Positions 1 through 13,097 of a DNA stretch of 64,000 nt are shown one piece after another. Source of the stretch: Magnolia sinica (Eukaryota > Streptophyta > Magnoliopsida > Magnoliales > Magnoliaceae); assembly GCF_029962835.1 (NCBI RefSeq), contig NC_080583.1:68805158-68869157 (forward strand), given 5' to 3'. Position 1 is the first letter of the stretch. Each line of letters begins with the position of its first letter. A model generated the notes under the pieces. It worked only from the letters and a program-made list of their open reading frames with translations. It was not told the DNA's origin and ran no database searches. The position numbers and the translations under genes were made by a program.

Positions 1-180
1 ACTAAGGAAGCCCGCTTAGTTCGACTTAAGGAGGTCCAGGCTGCCCTGCGGCAGGAGATTATTGATACCCGGGCCCTCGTAAAACACAAGTTTAAGAAGG
101 TGACTCGCACCTTGAAAGCTATCCTGTGCTGCCTGCAGGATAAGGGTGCCCCTCCTCCGTCGCCAGATTCGGTTGTCTAG
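1..180 (+). CDS. Partial open frame at window edge, unidentified
   Basis: An open frame enters from the left edge and ends at TAG 178-180 (59 residues visible). It is rich in Lys, Arg, Leu and Gln with a helix-like start (LKEVQAALRQEI) and a Pro/Ser-rich tail before the stop. No family is recognised. It could be the C-terminus of a retroelement gag-like or accessory protein, or of a host gene lying mostly outside the window. The next 180 bases are T-rich and hold an AATAAA-type signal near 375-380, which would suit a 3' untranslated region. Function is not assigned. Confidence 0.3.
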   Translation, partial: TKEARLVRLKEVQAALRQEIIDTRALVKHKFKKVTRTLKAILCCLQDKGAPPPSPDSVV

Positions 181-789
181 TCATCCAAGTTGTCGCACCG
201 TAGCTTGTTTTTGTTGCTATTTTAGGATGTCTGTGTTTTAATGTTGATGGGCCTAGTAGTGTAGTAGGTAGAAAGTGTGTTTGTGTTTGGTAGTTTGGGC
301 TTAGCATAGCCGCATGTGTTCCTGTCATAATTCATGTAGAACTTTATTCCATGCATTGTGATAAATTTTGTTAAATAAAATGCATGCCATTTCTTTTGCT
401 ATAAGGTGCATTGAATGCTTAAAGAATTGAGTATTGCTATGCTACATCTGACATGGGTTGCGCCCTATGTTATATTAGGGAAGGCCACCTAAGGCCACGC
501 GGAGTACAACACGTGATACACTTGGCGAGTCATTTGACGGGGCACCTCCCCTAAGTGATAGCCATACGGACCCCAGTTCGGGCCTGTCTCTCTCTGACAC
601 TATGCCAGATCTTCAGCCGACCATTGGCCCCACAATGGGCCGACACCTGTGGCACCATCTGGGGCACCACCCGCTGCACCATTGGTTCCAAAGCAGAACC
701 GTGCGTCGACTTCGACGCCATGCATGCCCCAATCTGCTCCTCCTACTGATAGATTGGAGTAGATAATGCTCTTGATGCAGCAGCAGCAG
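181..789. other. No confident gene; leader of the following retroelement or older flank
   Basis: No recognisable protein family. Short open frames at 555-749 have the low-complexity His/Leu-rich look of chance frames. A CAG run (776-795, encoding Gln) just precedes the gag-like region, so the right part is probably the N-terminal part of that gag. I see no copy of the 3' LTR sequence here, so the 5' LTR is either outside the window or lost. Confidence 0.3.
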
Positions 790-3700
790 CAGTAGTTCTT
801 AACCTATATGGCTGGTATCTTTGCCCAAAGTATGGGTGTGGCTCCACCTTCATCACCTATGCACCCTGCTGGGAACACGAGTGTCAGTGGCACATTCAAG
901 CGATTCCAGCGCTTGCGGCCTCCTACCTTGTGGGTACTCACCGACCTGAGGAGGCCGAGTATTGGCTTGACCGCATCTCTAAGATGCTAAAGCCGCTGCA
1001 CTGCACTGAAGCAGAGCAGGTGGAGTTGGTCACCTTTATGTTCGAGAAGAAGGCCAGTCTTTGGTGGGACAGTGTCCTTTGGACTATTACCGTCGGATAT
1101 GTATGGACGTGGGTAGACTTTGAGACCCGCTTCCATGAGAAATATTATCCCCTCACTTATTACCACGAGAAGGAGAGTGAGTTCCTTCACCTCCGACAGG
1201 GAGGGATGATGATGGCAAAGTATGAGAATAGATTCACGGAGCTAGGCAGGTACGCTCCATTGATACTGGCCGATGAGCTGATGTGCATGCGGTGATTTTC
1301 TGAGGGTTTGCGACCCGAGATCCGCTCGAAGATGTACTGCGCTAGCATACTTGGCTATGTTGAGCTAGTGAGCATGTCTATGTGAGCAGAGTAGGACAGG
1401 GACAGACAATCCCATATGCGAGCACCGATGGCTCCTAGACCGCGACTAGATCTTCTGAGTAGACTGTTCCTTGATAAGAGGCCCCGCGCAAACTCACCGC
1501 CGAGGCTGATGGCTTTACCTGCCCCAGTGAGGCGAGCTGATGTGTGGTGTGCCTACTGAAAGAGGCCTGGCCACACAGAGGTGAATTGCTTCACTAGGAT
1601 GAGAGATAGCACCTTCTCACCGCCCTAGAGGATCAACCGCCAGCTTCCCCAGGTTATATCAGCACCACCTCTACGGTCGGCACCAGCTCATCCATCATTC
1701 CGGCCACTCGCACCTCGATCTAGGCCGCCTCAACGGCCTATGGCACCTCAACCCAACCATTCTTAGCAGGCTCGTGTGCACTCGCAGCTGAGGTATCAGA
1801 GACAGCACCTACAACACCTGTGGCTTTTGACGTTATGGCACATATCCAAGGTACTCCAGTCTTCTTATTAGTGGACACCGGTTCCACTATCTCTATCATA
1901 TCGTGCATAGCAGTCAAGCGACTGGGATTGAAAACTAGTCCTATCGTTGGACTGAGAATCCTTACCGCCATGGGGACTTTCTCGGACGCTACCAGGATCT
2001 GTAAAGGGTGTTCAATAGATGTAGGGAACGAGGTAGTGCTCATCGACTTGATTGTCACCCCATTACATCATTATGACGTCATTTTTGGTATGGATTGGCT
2101 CACAGAGATGAAGGCAGAGATCGACTGCAGTACTAGAGTGGTGACAGCCTGTGGACCAGAGGGCATGACCTTTACATTCCCAGTGCAGGTCAGTTGGCCC
2201 TATCGCATTGGTTATTACGCTTCCATGCTGGAGGATGTTCATGATCCAACACTTGAGGACACTTCTGTGATCCAAGAATTTTTGGATGTGTTCAAGAAGA
2301 TACCTGGACTACCCCCTCTACGCAAAATCGATTTTACCATCGATCTAGTGCCTAGTACCACACCTATATCTCTCCCGACCTATCGCATGGCCCCGTGTGA
2401 GATGGAGGAGCTAGGGAAACAGATCGATGATCTGATGCAGGCTTTGTAGACCCAACGTGTCTCCATAGGGAGCACCCGTGTTGTTCGTAAAGAGGAAGGA
2501 TGGATATCTATGATTATGTATTGATTATTGCAGATTGAACCAAGTGACGGTGAGGAACAAGTATCCTTTGCCCGGGATAGATGACCTGTTTGATCAGTTG
2601 AAGGGGGCAAAGTATTTCTCAAAAATTGACTTGCAGTCGGGGTATCACCAGTTACGCGTCAGGGATGAGGATATGCAGAAGATGGCCTTCAGGACCAGTT
2701 TTGGACACTATGAGTTTCTCGTGATGTCGTTCAGCCTTACGAACACGCCGGCTGTGTTCATGGACCTGATGAACAGGGTATTTCGGCCATTTCTATTCCG
2801 ATTCATCATTGTGTTTATTGATGACATTCTGATATACTCTAAGAGTCGGGAAGAGCATGAGGTACACCTGCGAGCCATCTTAGATACTCTGAAGAAGAAC
2901 CAGTTGTTTGCACAGTATAAGAAGTGCGACTTCTGGAAAGAGGAAGTCAAGTTCCTAGGGCATGTGGTGTTCAAGGAAGGGATAATCGTGGACCTTGCTA
3001 AGGTAGCCGCAGTTCAGGACTGGGAGCAGCTCGGTTCGGTTACTAAGGTGAGGAGTTTTCTCGGGCTGGTAGGGTATTATCGACGTTTCATTCGGGACTT
3101 CTCCAAGATAGCCGGACCTTTGTCTCAGATGACTCGGAAGGATCTTAAGTTTGCCTGGAATGAAAAGACAGAGGTAGCTTTTCAGGAGTTGAAAGACAAG
3201 TTGACGTCCGTCCCTGTGCTAGTATTGCCAGAGCAAGGGGTCAAGTATATGATATACATGGATGTGTCTCGCGTCAGTTTGGACGGTGTTTTGATGCAAA
3301 AGGACAGGGTTATTGCCTACCTATCTCGACAGTTGAGGAAACACGAGGAAAACTACCCTACGCACGACTTGGAGTTAGCGGCCGTCATCTTTGATTTGAA
3401 GAGCTGGAGACATTACTTCTACGGAGAGAAGTTCGAGCTCTTTTGCGACCACAAGAACCTCAGATACATATTCACTCAGTGGGACCTGAATATGAGGTAG
3501 CGGCGATGGATGGAACCTTGAAGGACTTCAAGTTCGAGGTTTCCTACCATCCAGGCAAGGCTAACCTTGTGGCTGACGCGTTGAGCCGCAAAAAGACCAT
3601 AGAGTTTGCGGCTCCGCTAATGATGGCAGAATGGGGTATGGTAGAGTTCGTGTGAGACTTCAAGCAGAAGCTCACCGTGGAGGAGCCATTCGAGAGCGTC

Positions 3701-5790
3701 GCACACGTTCATGTGCGGCCACTTATTGATGATAGGATCATTGAGGCACAGAAGGGCGATGGACGATTGTTTGAGCTTTGAGAGTAGGCTAGTGGTAATA
3801 AGGACGCCGATTGGAGAGTTGGTACAAATGAGGGCTTATGTTACCGTGGCCGCCTATGCGTCCCAAATCTTCACGATCTGAGGTGGGAAGTTCTTGAGGC
3901 TGCGCATAATTCGAAGATGGCGATGCACCCTGGAAGTACGAAGATGTATCGCGATATGAAGAGATCGTACTAGTGGGATAACATGAAGGCCTACATAGAA
4001 GATTACATGTCCCATTGTCTCACATCCCAACAGATCAAGGCAGAGCATCACCGACCTCCTGGACTTCTTCAGCCCATGCCCATAATTGAATGGAAGTGGG
4101 ATTTCATCTCTATGGACTTTATCTCGGGACTACCGAAGACGAGGAAGGGTTATGATTCCATATGGGTGATCGTGGATCGGTTGACGAAATCGGCTCACTT
4201 CCTCCCGATTAAAGTTTCGAACTCAGCAGACGAGTTGGCCAGACTGTACATCAGGGAGATTGTGCGTCTGCATGGAGTTCCTTTGGAGATCGTGTCGGAT
4301 CGAGACACGCGATTCACATCTATCTTCTGGACTTGCATCTAGGAAGCAATGGGTGTGAAACTGAAATTTAGCACCGCGTTCCACCCACAGATTGATGGGC
4401 AGATGGAATGGGTGAATCAGATTTTGAAAGATATGTTGCTAGCTTGCATGCTAGATTTTAAGGACAGTTGGGACGACTGTCTCCCGTAAGCAGAGTTTGC
4501 TTATAACAACAGTTTCCAGGCGAGTATTGACATGGCTCCCCATGAGGCCCTGTATGGGCGCCCGTGTAGAGCGTTGCATTGCTGGGCAGAAGTTGGAGAG
4601 AAGAGCTTGATTGGCCCAGAGTTAGTTCAGGCGACCTGAGAGAAGATCAATATTATCAGGCGCCGACTTCTGGCAGCATAGAGCAGACAGAAGAGCTACG
4701 CCAATATGAGGTAGCAGCAGCTAGAGTTCGAGGTTGGGGACCATGTGTTCCTTAAAGTTCTCCCCATGAAGGGAGTCCTTCGGTTTGACAAGAAGGGGAA
4801 GCTCACGCCTAGATTCATTGGCCCATTCCAGATACTTGATCAAGTGGGGGCGGTAGCGTATCGCCTTGCTTTGCCCACTCCACTCGTAGGCGTGCATAAC
4901 ATATTTCATGTATTTATGCTAAAGAAATACGTTCCCGATCCTTCCCACATTATCAGATGGGAGCAGGTATAGTTGAGCGAAGATGTTACTTATGTATTGC
5001 GACCGACGCGTGTCCTGGATAGGAAGGAACAGGTGCTGTGTAGCAAGGTTATCCCACTTGTGAAAGTGTTGTGGACGCACCACACCGAAGAAGAGGCTAC
5101 ATGGGAAACAGAAGCCGAGGTCCGAAAGAACTACCCTCATATTCTCGAGGAGTACGAAAAGGTACTAATTTCGAGGATGAAATTTTTCTTTAAGGGGGTA
5201 GATTGTAACGTCTCGAAAAAATCCGTACAAAGGCCCGAGTACCACCTCAGGCAGAAATCACACAGGACCAAATCCTTTAGAAATTAGGCGGGAATTAACT
5301 AGTGCTAAACTAGCTTATCTGTGAAATTAGCACTAATCACTTTAAATATGATCTGCAAGACCTAAACCGTGCAGAATCATTATCGCTGCATTACCTTAAA
5401 ACTTAAGATCAATCTCAAGTCCCGGTTGCTCTTGGGAGCGCTTTGAAACTCCGTATCAGACCTGGACCGCACATCAAAAGTTCGATGACCGCGAAATTGT
5501 ACCGTTATGACTAACTTATTGGACTTGACTACCACCTCGGAAATCAAGTCCTAATTATATCCAGAAACGCACAACTTACGCCCGGAGCGAAGTGGGTGAG
5601 AGACATGAATATCTTTAGGAAATGAACTGGGACTTAAGTGAACTGAGTCGTTCACTTGCAGGTCCAAATATAAGGATTCAAACAGTCAGAATCTGACCTA
5701 ATTACACCCTCGAATCAGGAAAAATTGCCAAGATCTGTACAAGCACCGGTAAAAGTCCTTGTACAAATTTGAGTGCCCCGGCGTAGGCCA
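790..5790 (+). mobile_element. Ty3/gypsy chromovirus relic (Tekay/Del-like), gag-pol, broken
   Basis: A fossil LTR retrotransposon with domains in the canonical Ty3 order. Gag core about 900-1300 (EKKASLWWDS, RFTELGRYAPLI); a zinc-knuckle-like Cys/His stretch near 1540-1600; aspartic protease about 1830-2100 (LLVDTGSTISI); reverse transcriptase about 2530-3050 ([23 protein letters not shown]); RNase H about 3230-3600; integrase about 3880-4650 (zinc-binding part, then the core beginning near [13 protein letters not shown]); and a C-terminal chromodomain-like end about 5040-5150 (ATWETEAEVRKNYP). Protease and RT wording and the chromodomain tail fit the Tekay/Del lineage of plant chromoviruses. 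A purine-rich tract just before 5204 (AAGGGGGTAGA) is a likely polypurine tract. It is broken, with roughly ten or more disruptions, so it cannot make its polyprotein. No 5' LTR is visible and age cannot be read from LTR pairs. It looks old. Confidence 0.85.
5204..5790 (+). repeat. Probable 3' LTR of the Tekay-like relic
   Basis: It begins with TGTAACGTCTCG directly after a polypurine-like tract, the usual TGTAAC start of this lineage's LTRs. The right end is not certain. A possible TACA end lies near 5764, after which the sequence becomes plain AT-rich DNA. No target duplication could be found because the 5' end is missing. Confidence 0.45.
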
Positions 5791-7200
5791 GAAAAATTTT
5801 TTATTATATAATTGAAACTTGTATTTTTTTTTAAATATTTGAAACATAAAAAATGTTGCAGTACAATTTAAACTAAATATTAAATAAAATCTATATTACT
5901 TCATAATAAAAAATATATATAATATTTATTACAATAAATTGAAAATGGTCTTAAATAATTTTTTTTAAAAAAATCCTCTATATGGTACTCCCAGCGCGAG
6001 TAGTGTCAAAAGACTGAAGTGCTAGTTTGTAGGCCTAAATTTAGGCACAATTGATTAAAAACCTACGCACAAGGAAAAAAAATCAAAAAGTAGATAAATA
6101 ATATGCTAATGTATATCAAGGGACCTTAACAATGGTAGGTGAGCTCAGTTCACCAAGTGGCCCAATCGAGCACAATCACCATTTCGCTCAATGCAAATAT
6201 AAAAAGTCCTAAAGAGATACAATCTTGACAAGAAATGCAATGGAATTTTTTAAAACAATTTTCAACAAAGTTCAAGAAATACTCAATTTTAGTGACACAA
6301 CCTCTCCCCTCCTAAAAAATCAGTAAAACACCATATTCAACACAACTCTCAACACCTTTTTTCTTTTCTTTTTTTAACTTCTTGTTTAGCAAGCCATACT
6401 AACTGCAAATTCATCTTACTAAAGAAGTCCATACAAAAAAGGAAGAAGACTTAATTAACTAAATTTCTAAAAGTTTTAGAGGACATGGATGGAGGTCATT
6501 AGTAGTAAAACAGTGGAAATCAGTAACAATTCCTTGATTTTTGGAAAATATAGAAGAAAACCATCAATCCAAAACAAGTAAACAAAACCCAAATCACAAT
6601 CAAGATCATCCATTCTGTGTGCAGTGCCAAAGACATGAAAATTATAATTTAGCAATTTTGGTGTAGTGATGACATGGATCAGCCCAGGTGGGCCTTGACA
6701 CCTCGCTAGTAGGTATTCAATAAAGGTATTCTTTCTTCATTTTGCTTTATATTCAAATTGTGGGTTGATATACATTTCAAATAATTCATTTGAAATTAAT
6801 ATATTTCATCCATTATTGTTCTATTCTCCTAATTCACACTTGCTCAACTAAGTTGTCTTAGATTGACGCTTTAAATTCTAATCTTTGAAGGAATTGTGTA
6901 CAAAGATCATTACAATGGCTTTATATTGACCTTCCAATTTACTATAACACCGCTTTAGCTTTGATTTTGCTAGAAACTTGAATCATTCCAATTTACTATA
7001 ACAGTTATAGTAAATTTAAGGGCTGATGCTGATCATATTAAAATACTTCATTCTCAAGCCCTGTGTGACTAGTACTCATAGATTCAGATAGCATGAACCA
7101 AACAGACAAGACCCTAATCTAAACTTATTTCTGCAAAATGCAGAAAAAATCTCTCCTCTAATTTGAAATGTGGAAGTTAAATCAGCACCAAGATGGAAAA
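5791..7200. other. AT-rich stretch without genes
   Basis: About 1.4 kb of A+T-rich DNA with homopolymer tracts and no coding signal on either strand. One CACTA-end-like string (TTTTGGTGTAGTG) ends at 6668 but has no visible partner. The distal end of the CACTA element described below must lie somewhere here or in the captured-exon segment, but I could not find its inverted terminal repeat. Confidence 0.4.
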
Positions 7201-7219
7201 ACGTAACATACATTAGTCA

Positions 7220-7570
<351 letters not shown>

Positions 7571-7813
7571 TTAGTGACATGAGATTTCAATTCAAGGCAA
7601 GAGCATGTCTTTATCAGCAGATACACACTGCAAGAAAGAAAAAATAAAAATAGGATTTCCAATTTTTCAACCGAAGAAATTATAGCCAAAGTAGTCTGGA
7701 TTATTTCCATTTCATGTTCTCAAATGAATATGGCAATAGACATGAAAAAGACAATCAAACCTACCAGAACATAGGTGTCGTAGAAGAAAAAAACAAATTA
7801 AAATGTGACTTAC

Positions 7814-7909
7814 AGCTTGTATGCCCTTTCTAGTGGCTACACTGTCTTCAAAGTGGACATCTTCCTGGCCTACTAAAATCTTGGCCAGTTTTGAACGGAC
7901 GATTCCTTC
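7814..7909 (-). pseudogene. Splice-bordered exon of unknown origin, probably captured
   Basis: A 96-nt (32-codon) open segment between a TGCAG acceptor and a GT|AAGT donor, both on the minus strand. It reads EGIVRSKLAKILVGQEDVHF followed by EDSVATRKGIQA. I do not recognise the parent gene. It lies between the cullin-like and GAPDH-like fragments on the same strand, so it is most likely another transduplicated host exon. A chance open frame with good borders is the alternative. Confidence 0.4.
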
Positions 7910-8003
7910 CTGCACCATAGCAATACCACACAAATCATTCAGGCTTTGAAAAAGAATCAGTTCAGAAGAATACCAACAAATTTAACAGATCTTACAAACA
8001 TAC

Positions 8004-8465
8004 GTCTTTCCTGACTGTTCTTCCTCGAAAGAAGAGGAGGGTGCTGCATCTTCTACTTGTTTAACCAGGGTGGTTCCTTCAGTAGGAACATGCTACATCA
8101 CAAAGCACTCAGTAACCATAAGGAGGCAGGATAAACATAAGAGGGCAGTTGCTATGTTCTATTTATAAAACCAAAATGCAACTTTGGAAGGAAATGCACC
8201 CACCTGCTTAAATATTTGAGAAACGAGATCTAAGCCTCTAGTTATTCTACAATATAGCCTATACATCCTTGAGATATCATCCACCTAACACAGTGAAGAC
8301 AATAAGAATATTTTTTCCTCACTAAACTAAAAGACAATGCATAATCTTCACACAACAGCAACAACATAACCAACAACAAATTACATTTGCATCTCTACCT
8401 GGTGGTTGTATGTAATATTCGTGAATGCTTCCACAGGTTGTTCTACTGTAGTATAATCCTTAGCC
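8004..8465 (-). pseudogene. Captured cullin (CUL1-like) exon fragments
   Basis: Minus-strand exon 8284-8204 is exactly 27 codons between acceptor TTAG and donor CAG|GTGGGT and reads VDDISRMYRLYCRITRGLD followed by LVSQIFKQ. Exon 8092-8004 follows a TGTAG acceptor and reads HVPTEGTTLVKQVEDAAP. Together they match the consecutive plant CUL1 segment usually read as 'DLSRMFRLFSRI...IFKQHV.AEGTALVKQAEDAA', which sits in the cullin repeats of the SCF ubiquitin-ligase scaffold. A further splice-bordered piece, 8465-8399 (TVEQPVEAFTN), precedes them but I do not recognise it as cullin. Only about 50 cullin residues are present, so no cullin function is possible. The shared orientation with the transposase genes fits capture by the CACTA element. 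Confidence 0.75.
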
Positions 8466-9174
8466 CTGCAATTTTAAGGAGAAATATACACTTAGAACTC
8501 CAAAAAACAAAGTTAGACATGGCCTATAGTTGCATGAAGAAAGAAAGGAAGCGCTAACAGATTCATGGTAGAAGTCCATAGCACAAGTTCAAAGCATGAG
8601 CAGCACATGGTAGAAGGAACCTGCAACTAAGATGATCTAAAATCGTACAACAGCCCTTCTCCCTCCTCCTTTACCCAGGCTTGGGACCAGCAATGCAAGT
8701 AGTTGCATTGGCAGAGTTAAAAACGGGCTTACGATCCATTTGGTTTGATAAAAATTTACCAAATGGAGCTTAAGACTTATAATACTACAAATATGTACCA
8801 AGAATAACAACAGTAAAACTTACATAGATGTAGTTGTTTTCCTTCGCATTGGATCTTAAGTCAATCCAAATTGCAAAATTAGAGTCAAACACTTTCTATC
8901 CAAAACCAATCACACATCAATCCTGAACTCATGCACAAAATATAAAATATTTACAAGAGAGAGAGAGAGGGGTCCTTTCATTTAGCTCAATCCAACTCTC
9001 CTTAAACCTGCAAAACAAACAATAAAAAGAAATTAATTAGTACTCACAATCTTTTGTACAAGAAATTCTATTATATTTGAAAAAAATAAAAAAATCTTAC
9101 CTTACACAAAATAGAAGGCTAAACAATACTCGTTCCAATAGCATCCCCAATTGTTTTATATCGTCCATAGGGTC

Positions 9175-12100
9175 TGTCACGCCCCAAATCCGAAAATCGG
9201 ACTCATAGGAATTTCGATTGCCGAATCCGGTGCCGACAGCCTCCGTAGTACCCCATTCTCGGTTCCTAACGTTCATACGCCAGATTTTGATCGTTGGATC
9301 CTACAAGGAGGATTTTTTTTTGTACATTTAACTCGTAATAAGCACAACCGCAAGATTACCCAATTCATAAAAGCAACATCATCATCATCACATATCCACT
9401 AATATAAACGTTTTGAATACAATGCTGAAAGGGAAAAACATAAATAAAAAATCAAGCTCCAGAAGACCGCTGCACGCTCCAAACTCAACACTGCTGCAAC
9501 ATAACATCACCTGCACACATCTATCGTGCATAAGCTTATAGAAAGCTTAGAGGGTGGTGTAAGTGTGTGCACAAGGTAAGTGCCAAGTATTCAACGCAAT
9601 GCTATAGCCATACAATACCGAAAATACTGGTAATCCGTAAATCGTACCATATTGGAATAAGAAGAAATACTGACAAGGTCATGAATTATCAGGGTAAACA
9701 GAAATACTGACATGATCATGAATCATCAGGGTAAACAGAAATACTGACAAGATCATGAGAAGATCATAAATCATATGATAACAAAGTAAGCAGAAATACA
9801 AACAATTCCATGAGTCAATCAATATTAGAATACGCAATATAGAACAGCTATGCAAATGAGGAGTCGAAAAGAGCCAGGTATCAGATGCCGAGGATGCGAT
9901 GCAATATGCGATTCCTGATGAGTCCATGAATAGCATCGGTCGTATTTAGACCATATAATGCAGAAACACAGTAACCCAAAATGTCCTATGCCATGAATGT
10001 AATACAATATGCGGTGCAAATAGAACGACCATGCTGGAGTGTGAAGTCGGGATGATAGTACGTAGTATCGCAGGCTATGGGGTCCATCACAAGAGACTTC
10101 TATCCAAACCAGTCCCATACCTAAATTTGGATAGTCAGACCCAATGTGGTAAACTCCTGACCTCAGGTTAGTCGCGCGCCCAACCGAAATCTTGGCCATG
10201 CGAAGGTACACAACAATTAGTTATGCACCACCAGCCCGAGTGGATAGTGAATGAAATGAGTGCATGAGTATGCAACTCCTACTCAATAAGTCTACAAATC
10301 AGTACGGTTCTTCTCTGGGATCATCACCGGGGTTTAGTACACTCCAAATGGCACTGTCTCTCTCCCAGCAGCACAGTCCAAGTGAGCGTAAGAAACCTCA
10401 CTATCCGCCTGGCCAATAGTCTGCCAATACCTATCCGGCACGTCGATAGCGGACCCATTCACGAGCTGGTCAAACTCAGCCTAGTAATGCCCCCTACCCT
10501 CGGGCGAGTAAGGCCACACTCCCTCCCAACCGACCACGACACAGTGGGAGACGCGGCCTCCTAGTATTCGGCACTCGGGCGCTCATGTATCCACTCGGTC
10601 TCGACGTTGGGGCGTCTCCTGGCCTCGGAGGTTTAGGGATTTTCACCCAGGGACATCTATGGCGCCCGTATGCTAAAACCAAACATTTCCGGTGTCCCAT
10701 CTGGCCATCCACGATATGCCTGTGGAGGCTACAACCCTGATGTCGCTAGGGCACCAAGTAATCATAATGCAAGATGCATGAGTCATACAATCCAGTCATG
10801 CATCAATCCTGCGCATACCGTGCGCTTATGCGAGATAACCTCCGCCTATCAGGGAGTCTCATAACAACACGCTCAATGATATATGCAATTATCACCCACA
10901 TCTCATAACAAACATGCAGATGATGCGTATGGGCATGTATCATGATGCTATGCTATCACATACTCATAATCGGTATCAATAACCAGCATCGACAATCGAC
11001 CTCGACAATGTGGACATTTAACCTACATTGCCCTAAGGAATGGCCCACATAGATCCTAACATATAGTAGACCCATGACCTCACACAAGGGACAAATATAC
11101 AACATTATGGGCCTCACTCAAGAGCTTAATACACATCACAGTGAGCCTTTCAAATGGGCCTAACATACATTACAATGGGCTTCGTACAATCATAATGGGC
11201 CGCGTCACATGGGGCTAATACGCATCCCATGGGCTACATCACATGGGCCTATATGCATCGGATGGACCACATCCAATGGGCCCCGAATACATCACAATGG
11301 GCCACAACCCATGGGTCTCAAGTACATTGCAATGGGCCTCTCACACGGTCCATTATGCATCACATCCAGATGGGCCTTAATGGATGGCCATAGATACGTC
11401 ACATTGGGCCTCATATACATCAAGTGGATCCATTACATGGGTCACATATACATCACGATGGGCCACGCCCATGGGCCTTTATACATCACAATGGGCCTAA
11501 CCCATGGGCCCCAAATATATCACAATGGGCCTCAACCCACGGGCCCTAACACCCCACAATGGGCTCTACCAAATGGGCCCTAATACATCACAATGGGTCT
11601 CAACCCATCGACCCCAAATATATCACAATGGGCCGCAATACATGGGCCCCATACACATCACTATGGGCTGCATCATATGGTTGGATATACATCATAGCGG
11701 GCCTTACCAAATGGGCCGGAAATACATCATAACGGGCCTCATCATATGAGTCGAAAGTATATCACAATGAGCCTCACTCGTGGGCCTTAAATACATAACA
11801 GGTGGGCCCAACACATGAGCCTCAAATACATAGCATGTAGGCTACATCAAAGGGTTACACCAATGGGCATCATATCATCAAGTGGGCCGCATCCATGGGC
11901 CGCACCAATGGGCACCATATATATCAAGTGGGCCGCATCCATAGGCCGCACCAATGGGCATCATATACATCAGGTGGGCTGCATCCAGGGACCGCACCAA
12001 TGGGCATCATATACATCAGGTGGGCTACATCCATGGGCCGCACCAATGGGCATCATATACATCAGGTGGGCTGCATCCATGGGCCGCACCAATGGGCATC

Positions 12101-13097
12101 ATATACATCAGGTGGGCCGCATCCATGGGCCGCACCAATGGGCCTTGCGTGCATCAAGTGGGCCGCGACAATGGGCCGCAATACATGCTCTTCAAATACA
12201 CAATAGGTGGGCCCTGCACATAGGCCTCAAATACCTCAAGTGAGCTGTATCAACGGACTACACCAATGAGCTGTATCAATAGTAGTTGTAGGTGTAACAT
12301 GTGTATCAATGCAGACTATCATTTCATGGGGCACATGGCCCACTAACAGTGATCAGCACTGTCCAAACATTGCCCGAGTAAAATAGCACCATCCAAACAT
12401 TATCCATGTAAATCGGCACCGTCCAACCATTGTCCACGTAAATCAATCACCACCCGAACGTTGTCCAGCACCGTCCAGCACAATCTGGACGGTATGGATG
12501 AAATAAATACATCATGGGGTCCATGCTAGTGAAACAGATGGACGGACTATATATAACACATACATCCCACGGACCTACTGATGTCAATACAGCAGCTATA
12601 TAGCTGTTGTAGGCACATCAGCCAATCAATTTCCCTCAGAGACGGGTCCCACGTAAGGCCCACCATAATATAAAGATATATTATAGTATAATATAATACA
12701 ATATAACATAATATTATAATATAATATAATATAATATACTATAACATCAAAATGTCCAGCCACAGCACGTTACTGGCGTACTTACAGCAACTGCATAACT
12801 GATGCGAGGTACACAACCCAATCCTCTCCCACCGTCCTTGGATTGGACGGTGCGGTTACAACCCAAATAAATCAAGGTGGGCCCCACGTCCTTGTGGATG
12901 GTGAAGATAAAACCCATGCAGCATGGTGGCTTCCACAAAATTTACAGACTGCAAATACTGCAGTTGCTGCTGGAGCTAGGTCATCCATCAGATGAACGGG
13001 TGGGATCTAACACATCCCTCATGTTCAGCCATAGTTTACTGACGTGGGCCCAGCAGACTATTGGCCCAGGTGAACAGACGGCATGGATTTCACCACA
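9175..13097. mobile_element. 3.9-kb solo-LTR-like element (TGTCACGCCCC family)
   Basis: Starts TGTCACGCCCC at 9175 and ends ...CACCACA at 13097, flanked by the perfect 5-bp duplication GGGTC (9170-9174 and 13098-13102). The CACTA exon reads through cleanly once the insert and one GGGTC are set aside, which proves both borders. It has TG...CA ends, no coding domain and no internal pair of direct repeats, so it is best explained as a solo LTR of a Ty3 family with unusually long LTRs. About 400 bp (10310-10700) is nearly identical to 43905-44320 in the second copy of the family. The right third is full of CATGGGCC-type repeats. The element whose LTR this is has no internal region here. The clean TSD suggests it is younger than the CACTA copy. 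Confidence 0.7.
11100..12250. repeat. ATGGGCC-rich internal repeats, including a 46-bp minisatellite
   Basis: Loose repeats of 35-45 bp built on 'CATCACAATGGGCC' run from about 11100. From about 11858 to 12180 they become a regular minisatellite with a 46-bp period: the ACCAATGGG landmark falls at 11904, 11950, 11996, 12042, 12088 and 12134, exactly 46 bp apart. Long open frames here (Gly/His/Trp-rich, in all three frames) are by-products of the repeat, not genes. It lies inside the 9175-13097 LTR-like element. Confidence 0.85.

Noticed and set aside
6655-6668. TTTTGGTGTAGTG as the missing CACTA terminus
   Set aside because: Its orientation is the same as the 21345 end, not inverted to it, so it cannot be the partner. 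It may be the end of another element or chance.
11858-12180. CRISPR-like regular spacing
   Set aside because: Units are contiguous 46-bp tandem repeats without unique spacers, in a plant genome. It is a minisatellite.
11209-12243. Several open frames rich in Met, Gly, Pro, His, Trp
   Set aside because: All three frames are open because the DNA is a repeat of ATGGGCC-type units. No conserved family, and frame choice is arbitrary.
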